43,884 nucleotides of DNA from Vineibacter terrae (GTDB lineage: Bacteria; Pseudomonadota; Alphaproteobacteria; Reyranellales; Reyranellaceae). The notes under the pieces were generated by a model. That model was given only the letters and a program-made list of their open reading frames with translations. It did not search any database and was not told the origin of the DNA. The stretch lies in assembly GCF_008039615.1 (NCBI RefSeq), contig NZ_VDUZ01000070.1, forward strand, positions 1 through 43,884. Direction: 5' to 3'. Below, in pieces: positions 1 to 8,608 of the stretch (position 1 is the first letter of the stretch; every line of letters starts with the position of its first letter). A program made the position numbers and the translations under genes.

Positions 1-121
1 AAAAAATCGGTCTGACGATCAACTTGGCGGAAATTACTCATCACAACCACGCTGGCTCGAGCCAATATCAACCCTCGATAATGAATCTCATTCCAGCTCT
101 CGGCTCAAGTCCGACAGGCTG

Positions 122-361
122 CTAGTAGCGCGTGCCCGGCGTCGTGGCCGCGCCGACGCCGGCGCCGATCGCGCCGCCGATCAAGGCACCGCCCACCACC
201 GAGAGGCCGCCGGTGGCCGCACCGATGGCCGCGCCCGTGCCGGCGCCAATCGCGCCGCCCGTCACTGCCCGCTGGCCCCATGTGTCGCCGCACGCCGAGA
301 TCAGCAGCGCTATCGGCACCAGCAGCGCCCCAATCTTCGCGGGCATCATCATGTTCGACAC
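122..361 (-). CDS. Small glycine-zipper lipoprotein
   Basis: This encodes a 79-residue envelope protein of unknown role. The GTG start at 361 is chosen because AGGAGG (367-372) lies five bases upstream; later ATGs are possible. A short hydrophobic signal ends in a lipobox (LISAC), so the protein should be lipidated at that cysteine and tethered to a membrane. The mature part begins GDTWGQRA and then consists of repeated GxxxG segments rich in Gly and Ala, the glycine-zipper pattern of small outer-membrane lipoproteins. It ends with TTPGTRY. A close paralog lies at 673-915 on the same strand, with about 310 bases of non-coding sequence between the two. Family assignment is good; a specific function cannot be given. 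Confidence 0.8.
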   Translation of the reverse strand: MSNMMMPAKIGALLVPIALLISACGDTWGQRAVTGGAIGAGTGAAIGAATGGLSVVGGALIGGAIGAGVGAATTPGTRY

Positions 362-672
362 GGGATCCTCCTTCTCATGACGGCGGGACTGCGTCCCACC
401 GGCTCCCATCGGCAACGCTCGCCGAGCACAATGGCATCAATGTGGCGCGACATTCCACACGATTTCAATCGCTTGATACCCCTGCGGCAGGACGAACAAC
501 ATCACGCGGTGCCAACGACAACGCCGCCGCCGGACATGGGTTCCCATGCAGCTCTCGCGCATGTGCAGATTCGGCGTTCGGACGGCGGGCCGCCCTCGCC
601 GCCCGAAACGCCGGCGGCCGCGCATGGAAGCGCGGCCGCGATCTACCCCACTCTACGCTACTACGCTTGTCA

Positions 673-915
673 TCACTTCCTGTCGGAGGACGTCACGCTG
701 GCATCCGGAGTCGTGATGGCGCCGATCGCGGCACCGGCAGCAACACCGATCAGCGCGCCGCCCCAGATCGGCAAACCGCCGATCAGGGCGCCAGCCGCGG
801 CACCGCTCGCCAGTCCGATCGCGCCACCCGAGGCAGCGCGCTCGCCCCAGGTGTCACCGCAACCGGCAAGCGCCAGCGCAGCCGGCACCACCAGGGCCAG
901 CACCCTCTTCGCCAT
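673..915 (-). CDS. Small glycine-zipper lipoprotein, paralog
   Basis: This encodes an 80-residue paralog of the protein at 122-361. The ATG at 915 is preceded by GGAG with nine bases of spacing; a TTG at 930 is less likely. The signal peptide ends in ALAGC, a lipobox, followed by GDTWGERAASGGAIG, almost identical to the mature N terminus of its neighbour. The rest is a glycine zipper rich in GxxxG. The C-terminal tail (DASVTSSDRK) differs. The pair probably arose by tandem duplication. The stretch between the two genes (362-672) and the stretch upstream (916-1144) show no convincing gene. Confidence 0.8.
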   Translation of the reverse strand: MAKRVLALVVPAALALAGCGDTWGERAASGGAIGLASGAAAGALIGGLPIWGGALIGVAAGAAIGAITTPDASVTSSDRK

Positions 916-1144
916 CGCTTCGGTCTCCAAAAAAATAAAGAGGCGGCAAGATACGCGCCGCCGAATAACTGAGGGGGACGCGGGCCTGAAACTGGGGAAG
1001 GGCCCACCATATGCTTCGTTCTAAACGTCTCCGGGGGGTTGAGGGGGTAACCGGAGCCGTTCGTTTATGACTCGAAGATAGACCGGGAAAATCTTGGACT
1101 CAATACCTTTTTTTGATTCTTTTATTGCTCGCTCAATTCCCGCC

Positions 1145-2488
1145 CTATTCCGTGCCCCAGGTTTGCGGATCGCCGCGCGCCAAGCTGCCGATCACGGCAA
1201 GCGCCTCGCCCAGCACTATCGGCGCCGGCGACGCCAGCGCGAGGCGACAGGCATTTGGCGCATGACCGGCGCGCACGGCAAAGGCCGACGCCGGCGTGAT
1301 GGCTATACCACGGCGTGCTGCGGCACTCACGAACATGTCGGCGCGCCACGTCTCCGGAAGAACCAGCCAGCAATGATACGAACGCGGATCACAGCGCACG
1401 GCGAGGCCGGCGAGCTTGTCGCGTGCGATCGCCTGACGTGCAGCAGCATCGTGACGCTTGGCATCGATGATGGTCTGCACCGTGCCGTCGGTCATCCAAC
1501 GCACGCTGGCTTCGAGCGCAAAGCCTGACACCAGCCACGCGCCCGTGCGCAGCGATGCCGCCACGCGCTCGGACAACGCCGCCGGCACAACAACAAAGCC
1601 TGCGGTGAGACCGGGCGACAATCGCTTCGACAGGCTGTCGATCAGCACCGAACGCTCGGGAGCAAAAGCGGCAAGCGGTGGCGGCCCATCGATGAGGAAG
1701 GCGTAGACTGCGTCTTCGACGACAATGAGATCGTGACGGCGACAGACCGTTGCCAACGCCTTGCGGCGATGAACCGGCATCGTCGTGCCAAGCGGATTGT
1801 GCAGCGTGGGCTGAAGGTACACTGCCGCCATAGGCGCGGTGCGCTGCGCCGCCATGACCGCGTCGGGCAGCACTCCGTCGTCGTCCATGCCGAGCGCCAC
1901 GAGCTCGATGCCGAGTCGAGCCGCAACAGACTTCACGAGAGGATATGTCAACGCTTCGATGCCCAGCCTCTCCCCTGGCATCACCAGCGCAGCGAGGACC
2001 GCAGCGATCGCCTGCTTGCCGTTGCCGGCGAACAGGATGTCGGCTGCGCTCGGCGACCAGCCGCCGCGAGCGAGAAAGGCAGCGGCAGCCTGCCGCGCAG
2101 CAGACGTCCCGCTTGCACCGACGGGCTGCAGACTTGCGCCGAGGTCGCCAGCGCGACGGATAAGGCCGTTCAAGCTGCGCGCGAGCAACGCCGGCTGCCC
2201 GGCCACAGTCGGGAAGTTGAGTTCCAGATCGACGGCTATCCCCGCTGGCTCGACGAGCGCCATCCGCGGCGGCGTCTGAACCGCACGCACGAAGGTTCCG
2301 CGCCCCACCTCGCCCGCGACCAGACCACGTCGGCGCAGTTCCGTGTAGACCCGCGCCGCGGTCGAGCTGGCGATGCCCCGCTGATAGGCAAATGCCCGCT
2401 GCGGCGGCAGCCGCTCACCGGGCCGCAGGCGGCCGCTGGCGATGTCGGCGGCCATGCCGTCGGCAATGGCTTGGTATGTATCGCCCAT
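1145..2488 (-). CDS. MocR-type regulator (GntR wHTH + aminotransferase fold)
   Basis: This encodes a PLP-binding transcription regulator of about 447 residues. Residues 1-70 form a GntR-type winged helix (DIASGRLRPGERLPPQRAFA, then a recognition region ending GRGTFVRA). From about residue 85 the chain follows the fold type I aminotransferase pattern, with YLQPTLHNPLGT, VVEDAVYAFL and the PLP-binding lysine in DSLSKRLSPG (Lys288). MocR proteins bind PLP through this lysine and usually control a neighbouring gene. Here the divergent neighbour is the alpha/beta hydrolase at 2577. GGAG lies seven bases before the ATG at 2488; an adjacent ATG at 2491 is the alternative. The usual target, pyridoxal synthesis (PdxR), is not supported by these neighbours. 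Confidence 0.88.
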   Translation of the reverse strand: MGDTYQAIADGMAADIASGRLRPGERLPPQRAFAYQRGIASSTAARVYTELRRRGLVAGEVGRGTFVRAVQTPPRMALVEPAGIAVDLELNFPTVAGQPALLARSLNGLIRRAGDLGASLQPVGASGTSAARQAAAAFLARGGWSPSAADILFAGNGKQAIAAVLAALVMPGERLGIEALTYPLVKSVAARLGIELVALGMDDDGVLPDAVMAAQRTAPMAAVYLQPTLHNPLGTTMPVHRRKALATVCRRHDLIVVEDAVYAFLIDGPPPLAAFAPERSVLIDSLSKRLSPGLTAGFVVVPAALSERVAASLRTGAWLVSGFALEASVRWMTDGTVQTIIDAKRHDAAARQAIARDKLAGLAVRCDPRSYHCWLVLPETWRADMFVSAAARRGIAITPASAFAVRAGHAPNACRLALASPAPIVLGEALAVIGSLARGDPQTWGTE

Positions 2489-2491
2489 CAT

Positions 2492-2524
2492 ATTGCTCCG
2501 AGTGCAATGTATTTATTGCACCGA
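2492..2524. promoter_or_regulatory. Candidate MocR operator between divergent genes
   Basis: ATTGCTCCGA (2492-2501) recurs with one mismatch as ATTGCACCGA (2515-2524), a direct repeat with a 23-base period. Between them TGCAAT (2503-2508) forms an inverted repeat with ATTGCA (2515-2520). Direct repeats spaced about two helical turns apart are typical of MocR operators. The first repeat covers the ribosome binding site of the MocR gene itself, which would suit autorepression. Assignment to this regulator is inferred from position. Confidence 0.5.
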
Positions 2525-2576
2525 TCCCACATGGGAAGCAATGTCCCGACATCCGGAAACGGACGAAGGCAAGGCG

Positions 2577-3389
2577 ATGAGCGCGGTCAAGCTGAACGAC
2601 ATCACCATCAGCTACGATGACATCGGCCATGGCGAGGACGTGCTGGTTCTGCTTCACGGCCATCCCTTCGACCGCTCCATGTGGCGGCCGCAGTGTGATG
2701 CGTTGGGCGGGAAGCGCTGGCGCCTGATCGTCCCGGATCTGCGTGGCTACGGCGAATCGACCGTCACCCCGAGCACGACGACGCTGGACATGCTTGCCCA
2801 CGACGTGGCGGCACTGCTCGACCATCTCGGCATCGACGCGGCGGTGATCGGCGGCCTGTCGATGGGCGGTCAGATCGTGATGGCTTTCTGCCATCTCTAC
2901 CCGCAGCGGGTCCGCGGCGTGGTGCTGGCCGCAACCTTTCCCCAGGCGGAGACGGATGATGGCAAGCAGGTCCGCAATACGATGGCGGACCGCCTGCTGC
3001 GCGACGGCATGGAAGGCTATGCCGCCGAAGTATTGCCCAGGATGGTGGCGCCGCGCACGCTTGCGGCCCGCCCCGATATCGCTGCCCACGTCTTGGGCAT
3101 GATGCGCGGCGCGCACCCGATCGGCGCCGCAGCAGCATTGCGGGGCCGTGCGGAACGCCCTTGCTATGACGCCGTGCTAAGCGCCCTGCCTGTTCCTGCG
3201 CTGATCGTGGTGGGCGATGAGGACGCCTTCACGACCCGTGCCGACGCCGAGCGAATGCACACCCTCATCACGGGATCGACTCTCGTATGGATGCCGGGTG
3301 TCGGGCACATGCCGAATCTCGAGCACGCTGACGCCTTCAACGCCGCGCTCGAGTCGTTCCTGTTGACATTCGGTAGCGCCCCGACCTGA
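2577..3389 (+). CDS. Alpha/beta hydrolase
   Basis: This encodes a soluble 270-residue alpha/beta-fold hydrolase. The oxyanion region is LLHGHPFDRSMW. The nucleophile elbow is GGLSMGG (Ser95), the acid is in GDEDAF (Asp214 or Asp216) and the histidine is in GVGHMPNLEH (His244), so the triad is complete. The substrate cannot be read from sequence; relatives include 3-oxoadipate enol-lactonases, haloperoxidase-like enzymes and esterases. The ATG at 2577 is chosen because family homology begins there and AAGG precedes it; an upstream ATG at 2541 with GGAAG is possible. It is transcribed divergently from the MocR gene across an 88-base gap holding the candidate operator, so MocR control is likely. 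Confidence 0.88.
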   Translation: MSAVKLNDITISYDDIGHGEDVLVLLHGHPFDRSMWRPQCDALGGKRWRLIVPDLRGYGESTVTPSTTTLDMLAHDVAALLDHLGIDAAVIGGLSMGGQIVMAFCHLYPQRVRGVVLAATFPQAETDDGKQVRNTMADRLLRDGMEGYAAEVLPRMVAPRTLAARPDIAAHVLGMMRGAHPIGAAAALRGRAERPCYDAVLSALPVPALIVVGDEDAFTTRADAERMHTLITGSTLVWMPGVGHMPNLEHADAFNAALESFLLTFGSAPT

Positions 3390-3546
3390 TACCGGGCGCC
3401 AACGTCCCTTCCAGGACAGCTGCCGCGCCGCCTCGACCGGCGACGGAACGGTCATGGCCTGCTCATGATTCCATGGCACGCTGACAAAGATGTCATCGAA
3501 TCGCGGGCAGAATGGACGCATTGTCAGGCGTTCGAAGAGGATCGCC

Positions 3547-6500
3547 ATGACCGCCACCGCCTCCTCGCCCCGCCCCGCATTGCCGGCCTTCGCCGCGCCC
3601 TATGCCGAAGACGACGCGGCGATCGCCCGCCGGCTCTTCGCGGACGAGCGTCTGTCGCCGGATCGCGAGCAGCGGATCGATGCCCGGGCCCGCGAGCTGA
3701 TTGCGGCCATCCGGTCGCACAGCGCCGGCCTTGGCGGCGTCGAGGAGATGCTGCGGGAGTATTCGCTCTCGACACGCGAGGGCCTGGCGCTGATGGTGCT
3801 GGCCGAATCGCTGCTTCGAGTCCCTGACGCCGCGACGGCCGACCGGCTGATCGAGGACAAGCTGGAGCAAGGCGACTTCACCCACCACGCCGCGAAGTCC
3901 GAGGCCTTCCTGGTCCATGCCTCCGCCTGGGCGCTGGGTGTCTCGGCGCGCATCATCCAGGCCGGCGAGACGCCCGAGGGCATCCTCGCGCAGCTGGCGC
4001 GTCGCATCGGCATGCCGACCGTGCGCACGGCGATCCGCCAGGCCATGCGGGTCATGGGCAACCATTTCGTCCTCGGCCAGACCATCGAGGAGGCGCTGCG
4101 GCGCGCGACCTCCGGCGCCGGCCGCGTCTTTCGCTATTCATTCGACATGCTGGGCGAAGGCGCGCGCACGCAGGCCGACGCCAACCGGTATTTCGCCGCC
4201 TACGCCGCCGCCATCGCGGCGATCGGCGCCGCCGCCGGCAACCAGAAGCTGCCGAACCGGCCCGGCATCTCGGTGAAGCTGTCGGCCCTGCACCCGCGCT
4301 ACGAGGCCATCAGCCGTGCGCGCGTGATGCGCGAGCTGGTGCCCCGCGTGATCGAGCTCGCGCGCCAGGCCAAGGCGCACGACCTCAACTTCACCGTCGA
4401 TGCCGAAGAAGCCGACCGGCTGGAGCTGTCGCTCGACGTGATCGCGGCCACGGCCGCCGACCCGGCCCTGTCGGGCTGGGATGGATTCGGCCTCGCCATC
4501 CAGGCCTATCAGAAGCGGGCGCAGCAGGTGGTCGACTGGGTGGCCGATCTCGCCGCGGCACTTGATCGCCGCCTGATGGTGCGCCTGGTCAAGGGCGCGT
4601 ACTGGGATACCGAGATCAAGCGCGCGCAGGAACGCGGCCTGGCCGACTATCCGGTCTTCACCCGCAAGGCGATGACCGACCTGAACTACATCGCCTGCGC
4701 CGAACGGCTGCTGCAGGCGCGGCCGCGGCTCTATCCGCAGTTCGCCACGCACAACGCGCTGACCGTGGCGGCGATCATCGAGCGCGCCGGCGGCAGCGAC
4801 GGATACGAGTTCCAGCGCCTGCACGGCATGGGCGAGGCGCTGTACGAGCATCTGATCGAGACGCTGCCGGGCATTGCCTGCCGTACCTACGCGCCGGTCG
4901 GCGGCCACCGCGACCTGCTGGCCTACCTGGTCCGCCGGCTGCTGGAAAACGGTGCCAACTCGTCCTTCGTCTCGGTTGCCGCCGATGCATCCGTGCCGGT
5001 CGAACGGCTGCTGGTGCGGCCGGCCACGCTGGTCGGCACGCCCGATGCGGCTCGCCATCCCAGGCTCGTCCTGCCGCGCGATCTCTACGGTGCCGACCGC
5101 GCCAATGCGCGCGGCGTCGAGTTCGGCGATCGCGCCGCCCTGGACGCGCTGCTGGCCGAGGTGCGCCAGGGCGGGTCCGCGCGGTTCACCGCGGCGCCCG
5201 TGATCGACGGCCGGCCGCAGGCCGGCGCGGAACGCAGCGTGGTCAGCCCCATCGACAGCGCGACTACTGTTGGCGAGGTTATCGAGGCAACTCCCGAGCT
5301 GGCCGCTTCAGCCATGCGCGCAGCACTTGCCGGCTTCGCGGCATGGCGCAGCACGCCGGCGGCCTCTCGCGCGGCCGCCCTGCGCCGTGCCGCCGACCTG
5401 TTGGAGGAACGCCGCGGGCGGTTCCTGCATCTGCTCCAGGCAGAGGGCGGCAAGACGCTCGACGATGCCATGGCGGAGGTCCGCGAGGCGGTCGATTTCT
5501 GCCGCTACTACGCCGCCGAGGGCAGCCGCCTGTTCGGGACCGGCGCCACCATGCCCGGCCCGACCGGCGAGACCAATATGCTGCGCCTGCGCGGGCGCGG
5601 CGTCTTCGTCGCGATCTCGCCGTGGAACTTCCCGCTGGCGATCTTCCTGGGCCAGGTCAGCGCCGCGTTGATGGCAGGCAACGTGGTTGTCGCGAAGCCG
5701 GCCGAGCAGACGCCGCTGATCGCCGCCCAGGCCGTCGGCCTGCTCCACGAGGCCGGCGTGCCGGTCTCGGCGCTGCATATCCTGCCCGGCGACGGCCGCA
5801 TCGGCGCGGCGCTGGTGGCGCATCCCGCGGTCGGCGGCGTGGTCTTCACCGGCTCGACCGAGGTCGCTCGCCAGATCAACCGCGCGCTGGCCGCCAAGGA
5901 CGGCCCGATCGTGCCCCTGATCGCCGAGACCGGCGGCATCAACGCCATGATCGTCGACGCCACCGCCCTGCCCGAGCAGGTGATCGACGACGTCATCACG
6001 TCGGCGTTCCGCTCGGCCGGCCAGCGCTGCTCGGCCCTGCGACTGCTCTGCGTGCAGGAAGACGTCGCCGACCGCATGATCGAGATGATCGCCGGCGCCG
6101 CCCGCGACCTCAGCCTGGGCGATCCGCGCACGATTTCCACGCATATCGGACCGGTCATCGACTGGGAGGCCAAGAGCCGCCTGGACCGGCATATCGCCCG
6201 CATGAAACGCGAGGCGGTGACGCGCTACGCCGGCGAGATCCCGCCCTCGCTGCTTGAGCGGGAAGCCTCCCTCTACGTCGCGCCGCACATCTTCGAGCTG
6301 CCCGGCTCCGAGTCCCTCGCCGAGGAGGTGTTCGGCCCGATCCTCCATGTGGCGCGCTTCCGCGCCGACGGTCTCGATCAGGTGCTGTCGGCGATCGAGG
6401 GCACGGGCTATGGCCTGACGCTGGGCGTCCATTCACGCATCGACGCCACGGTCGAGCGCATCGAAAGCCGCCTCCCCGTGGGCAACGTCTACGTCAACCG

Positions 6501-6675
6501 CAACATGATCGGCGCGGTGGTGGGTGTGCAGCCCTTCGGCGGCAGCGGCCTTTCCGGCACCGGCCCCAAGGCCGGTGGTCCCCACTACCTGCAGCGCTTC
6601 GCCACCGAGCAGACCGTCACGATCAACACCGCCGCGGCTGGCGGCAACGCCAGCCTGATCGCGATGGAGGATTGA
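3547..6675 (+). CDS. putA: Bifunctional proline dehydrogenase / glutamate-semialdehyde dehydrogenase (PutA)
   Basis: This encodes a 1042-residue proline catabolic enzyme that oxidises proline to P5C with FAD and then oxidises glutamate semialdehyde to glutamate with NAD. The N-terminal half carries the PRODH barrel (FSFD-like FRYSFDMLGEGART, NFTVDAEEADR, RLVKGAYWDTEIKRAQ, FATHNA). The C-terminal half is an aldehyde dehydrogenase with ISPWNFPLAIF, FTGSTEV, Glu794 in AETGG and catalytic Cys828 in SAGQRCSALR. There is no ribbon-helix-helix domain at the N terminus and the length matches short (type A) PutA, so it should not repress its own operon. GAGG lies seven bases before the chosen ATG. It appears monocistronic, facing the GST gene at its 3' end. 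Confidence 0.97.
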   Translation: MTATASSPRPALPAFAAPYAEDDAAIARRLFADERLSPDREQRIDARARELIAAIRSHSAGLGGVEEMLREYSLSTREGLALMVLAESLLRVPDAATADRLIEDKLEQGDFTHHAAKSEAFLVHASAWALGVSARIIQAGETPEGILAQLARRIGMPTVRTAIRQAMRVMGNHFVLGQTIEEALRRATSGAGRVFRYSFDMLGEGARTQADANRYFAAYAAAIAAIGAAAGNQKLPNRPGISVKLSALHPRYEAISRARVMRELVPRVIELARQAKAHDLNFTVDAEEADRLELSLDVIAATAADPALSGWDGFGLAIQAYQKRAQQVVDWVADLAAALDRRLMVRLVKGAYWDTEIKRAQERGLADYPVFTRKAMTDLNYIACAERLLQARPRLYPQFATHNALTVAAIIERAGGSDGYEFQRLHGMGEALYEHLIETLPGIACRTYAPVGGHRDLLAYLVRRLLENGANSSFVSVAADASVPVERLLVRPATLVGTPDAARHPRLVLPRDLYGADRANARGVEFGDRAALDALLAEVRQGGSARFTAAPVIDGRPQAGAERSVVSPIDSATTVGEVIEATPELAASAMRAALAGFAAWRSTPAASRAAALRRAADLLEERRGRFLHLLQAEGGKTLDDAMAEVREAVDFCRYYAAEGSRLFGTGATMPGPTGETNMLRLRGRGVFVAISPWNFPLAIFLGQVSAALMAGNVVVAKPAEQTPLIAAQAVGLLHEAGVPVSALHILPGDGRIGAALVAHPAVGGVVFTGSTEVARQINRALAAKDGPIVPLIAETGGINAMIVDATALPEQVIDDVITSAFRSAGQRCSALRLLCVQEDVADRMIEMIAGAARDLSLGDPRTISTHIGPVIDWEAKSRLDRHIARMKREAVTRYAGEIPPSLLEREASLYVAPHIFELPGSESLAEEVFGPILHVARFRADGLDQVLSAIEGTGYGLTLGVHSRIDATVERIESRLPVGNVYVNRNMIGAVVGVQPFGGSGLSGTGPKAGGPHYLQRFATEQTVTINTAAAGGNASLIAMED

Positions 6676-6702
6676 CCGCCGACGGACCGTGGCGAACGGC
6701 AT

Positions 6703-7443
6703 TCAGACATCCCGTGCTCGCTGTCCGAGCAGGATCGTCCTGGCCGCCGCTGTCATGGTGGAGCTTCCCTGGCGCAGCTCGTTGCCCATACGGAAGCCTT
6801 TGTTCACGGCCGGGCGTGCGGCGATGGCCTCGAACCACCGCTGCAGATGCGGGAATGACGCGAGCTGCTGGTCGTGGTGCCGCCAGAGCCTGACCCAGGC
6901 CCAGCAGGCGATGTCCGCGATCGAATAGTCACACGCCAGGAACTCATGATCCCTGAGCCGGGCATTCATGACGCCGTAGAGCCGGTTGATCTCGTTGGTG
7001 AACCGCTCGATCGCATAGGGGACGATCTCGGACGCATATTCGCGGAAATGATGGACCTGTCCTGCGGTCGGCCCGAGTGAGGCGATCTGCCATGCCAGCC
7101 ATTGGTTGACCGTATGCCGCTCACGTGCCCGTCGCGGCAGGAACTGCCCGTTCCTCTCGGCGAGGTAGGCCAGGATGGCAGCCGATTCGAAGAGCGCATA
7201 CGGTACCCCACCATCGACCGGCGCGTGATCGACAATGGCCGGAATCTTGTTGCTGGGGCTGATGGCCAGGAAGTCCGGCTGGAACTGATCGCCCCTGCGG
7301 ATATCGACAGGCACGAGATTGTAGGCCTCCGTCAACTCCTCGAGCAGGATCGTGACCTTCCAGCCGTTGGGTGTGGGCCAGTAATAGAGGTCAATGGCTG
7401 CCGGTCCGTGCCGCTGCGGTGGCGCCGCCTGCGATCGGGTCAT
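6703..7443 (-). CDS. Glutathione S-transferase, Nu-class-like
   Basis: This encodes a 246-residue cytosolic glutathione transferase. The N-terminal thioredoxin fold starts at IDLYYWPTPNGWKVTILLEE; the TPNGxK motif is the glutathione-thiol site of Nu-class enzymes such as E. coli YfcG and YghU, which often act as disulfide reductases. It continues with SNKIPAIVD and ESAAILAYLAE, the glutathione-binding cis-Pro and Glu-Ser motifs. The helical C-terminal domain contains YSIADIACWAWV, the N-capping box. Its ATG overlaps the stop of the upstream gene (ATGA, 7440-7443), so the two are translationally coupled. The pair is convergent with putA. The physiological substrate is unknown. Confidence 0.9.
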   Translation of the reverse strand: MTRSQAAPPQRHGPAAIDLYYWPTPNGWKVTILLEELTEAYNLVPVDIRRGDQFQPDFLAISPSNKIPAIVDHAPVDGGVPYALFESAAILAYLAERNGQFLPRRARERHTVNQWLAWQIASLGPTAGQVHHFREYASEIVPYAIERFTNEINRLYGVMNARLRDHEFLACDYSIADIACWAWVRLWRHHDQQLASFPHLQRWFEAIAARPAVNKGFRMGNELRQGSSTMTAAARTILLGQRARDV

Positions 7444-8471
7444 AGCCCGAACGCCTCGCCGCAGCCGGTCTCCCTGAGAATGCAGGCTGTCTGCTCGCGG
7501 GCTGTTCCCGATAGCGCATCAAACTCCTGCCGCAGCCATCGCAGGCACTTGGCCTGGTAGCGGAACGGCGCCTGCTCATAGGGAAGGCCCAGCGCCGTCA
7601 TCGAGACTGTTTCCTTGTTGCCTTCGACAGCGGCTTCGTTGGCGAGCAGGAACGGCAGGTATGTCTCGCCCGCCAGTCGAAGCAGGTCAGCCGTGGCCGG
7701 ACACAGGTCGGCCGGCGAGTCTATCCACTCGCCCTCGATGCCCGAAGCTTCGTCGAGCGTCTGGATCCAGTCCAATGTGGCCGGCGACCGATCTCGCATG
7801 ATGGCGCCCGGCGTCGGATCGTTGCGGCAGGTGAACAGCGCACCGAACATGCCGAAATCGCCGAGCGATGGACGCGATCCGAGCAGGAACGAGGACGTGG
7901 CGCGCAGGCGGGTCATGGCATCCAGCACCCGGCGATAGACCTCCGCGATCAAGGGCGCGTTCAGGGGCGTGCATCCGACCAGCGGCATGCGCGAGATCTG
8001 GCGATCCCTGAACACCTTTGCCGCTGCCTCGATCTGCTGTTGCGGAACACCGCCCCCGAGCAGCTCGCTCATCACCAGACGGTTCGTGAAGTTGCGATCG
8101 ACATCATTTGACCAGCGATAGTGGAACGCGACCTTCAGAAGCCACTCATCGCCCATGTCCTCCAGCAGGTGGGACAGAAACGCCAGGCCCGGATTGTCCG
8201 GGACGATCGAACGCGGCCGATGGAGGCGCTCCAGCGCATAGGCGATGACCGTGGAGTCGACGCGATACGACTCATCCTCCGGAAACCACACCACGGGGAT
8301 GATCCGAGGCACAACGTGGGCCAGCTCCGGGCGCACCAGATTGAGACCTGGCACCCAGTCGAAGCTCGCAGGAAGCCAGTCGAACGCAAGACGCCGGTAG
8401 CGAAAAATTGCCCGCAGCTTCGCGGCATAGGGTGAACCCAGCACGCCGTACACGCGATATCGGCCGTTCAT
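7440..8471 (-). CDS. Glutathione S-transferase N-terminal-domain protein, long form
   Basis: This encodes a 343-residue protein with a glutathione S-transferase-like thioredoxin fold at its N terminus (RVYGVLGSPYAAKLRAIFRYRRLAFDW) and a helical domain that is longer than in ordinary GSTs of about 210 residues. GSPYAAKLR resembles the glutathione site of GST-fold proteins. Later segments include DSTVIAYALERLHRPRS and SSFLLGSRPSLGDFGMFGAL, matching the GST C-terminal motif in which an Asp caps a helix. GGAGGAGAGG lies upstream of the chosen ATG; an earlier ATG in frame has no such site. It is coupled by ATGA to the Nu-class GST downstream. Function is unassigned, possibly a partner in glutathione-dependent detoxification. 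Confidence 0.8.
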   Translation of the reverse strand: MNGRYRVYGVLGSPYAAKLRAIFRYRRLAFDWLPASFDWVPGLNLVRPELAHVVPRIIPVVWFPEDESYRVDSTVIAYALERLHRPRSIVPDNPGLAFLSHLLEDMGDEWLLKVAFHYRWSNDVDRNFTNRLVMSELLGGGVPQQQIEAAAKVFRDRQISRMPLVGCTPLNAPLIAEVYRRVLDAMTRLRATSSFLLGSRPSLGDFGMFGALFTCRNDPTPGAIMRDRSPATLDWIQTLDEASGIEGEWIDSPADLCPATADLLRLAGETYLPFLLANEAAVEGNKETVSMTALGLPYEQAPFRYQAKCLRWLRQEFDALSGTAREQTACILRETGCGEAFGL

Positions 8472-8580
8472 GAAACGCCTCTCCTCCCGGTGCCCACGTA
8501 CCGGCGGCACCTCATCCAATTGTACGGATTGACGATGAGGCCGCTTGCGCCCGCCGGCCAATCGATGCCGCGATCTGGAC

Positions 8581-8599
8581 GACCGCCCTGCAGGCGGTC
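8581..8599. terminator. Hairpin between AraC and GST genes
   Basis: GACCGCC and GGCGGTC form a perfect seven-base-pair stem with a five-base loop, between the AraC stop and the GST start on the minus strand. There is no U-run, so it may be a weak terminator or a processing hairpin. The assignment rests on position only. Confidence 0.3.
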
Positions 8600-8608
8600 A
8601 TGCGCCGG

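Noticed and set aside
1021-1060. Hairpin CTCCGG...CCGGAG as a terminator of the MocR gene
   Set aside because: The stem is only six base pairs with an 18-base loop and no T-run.
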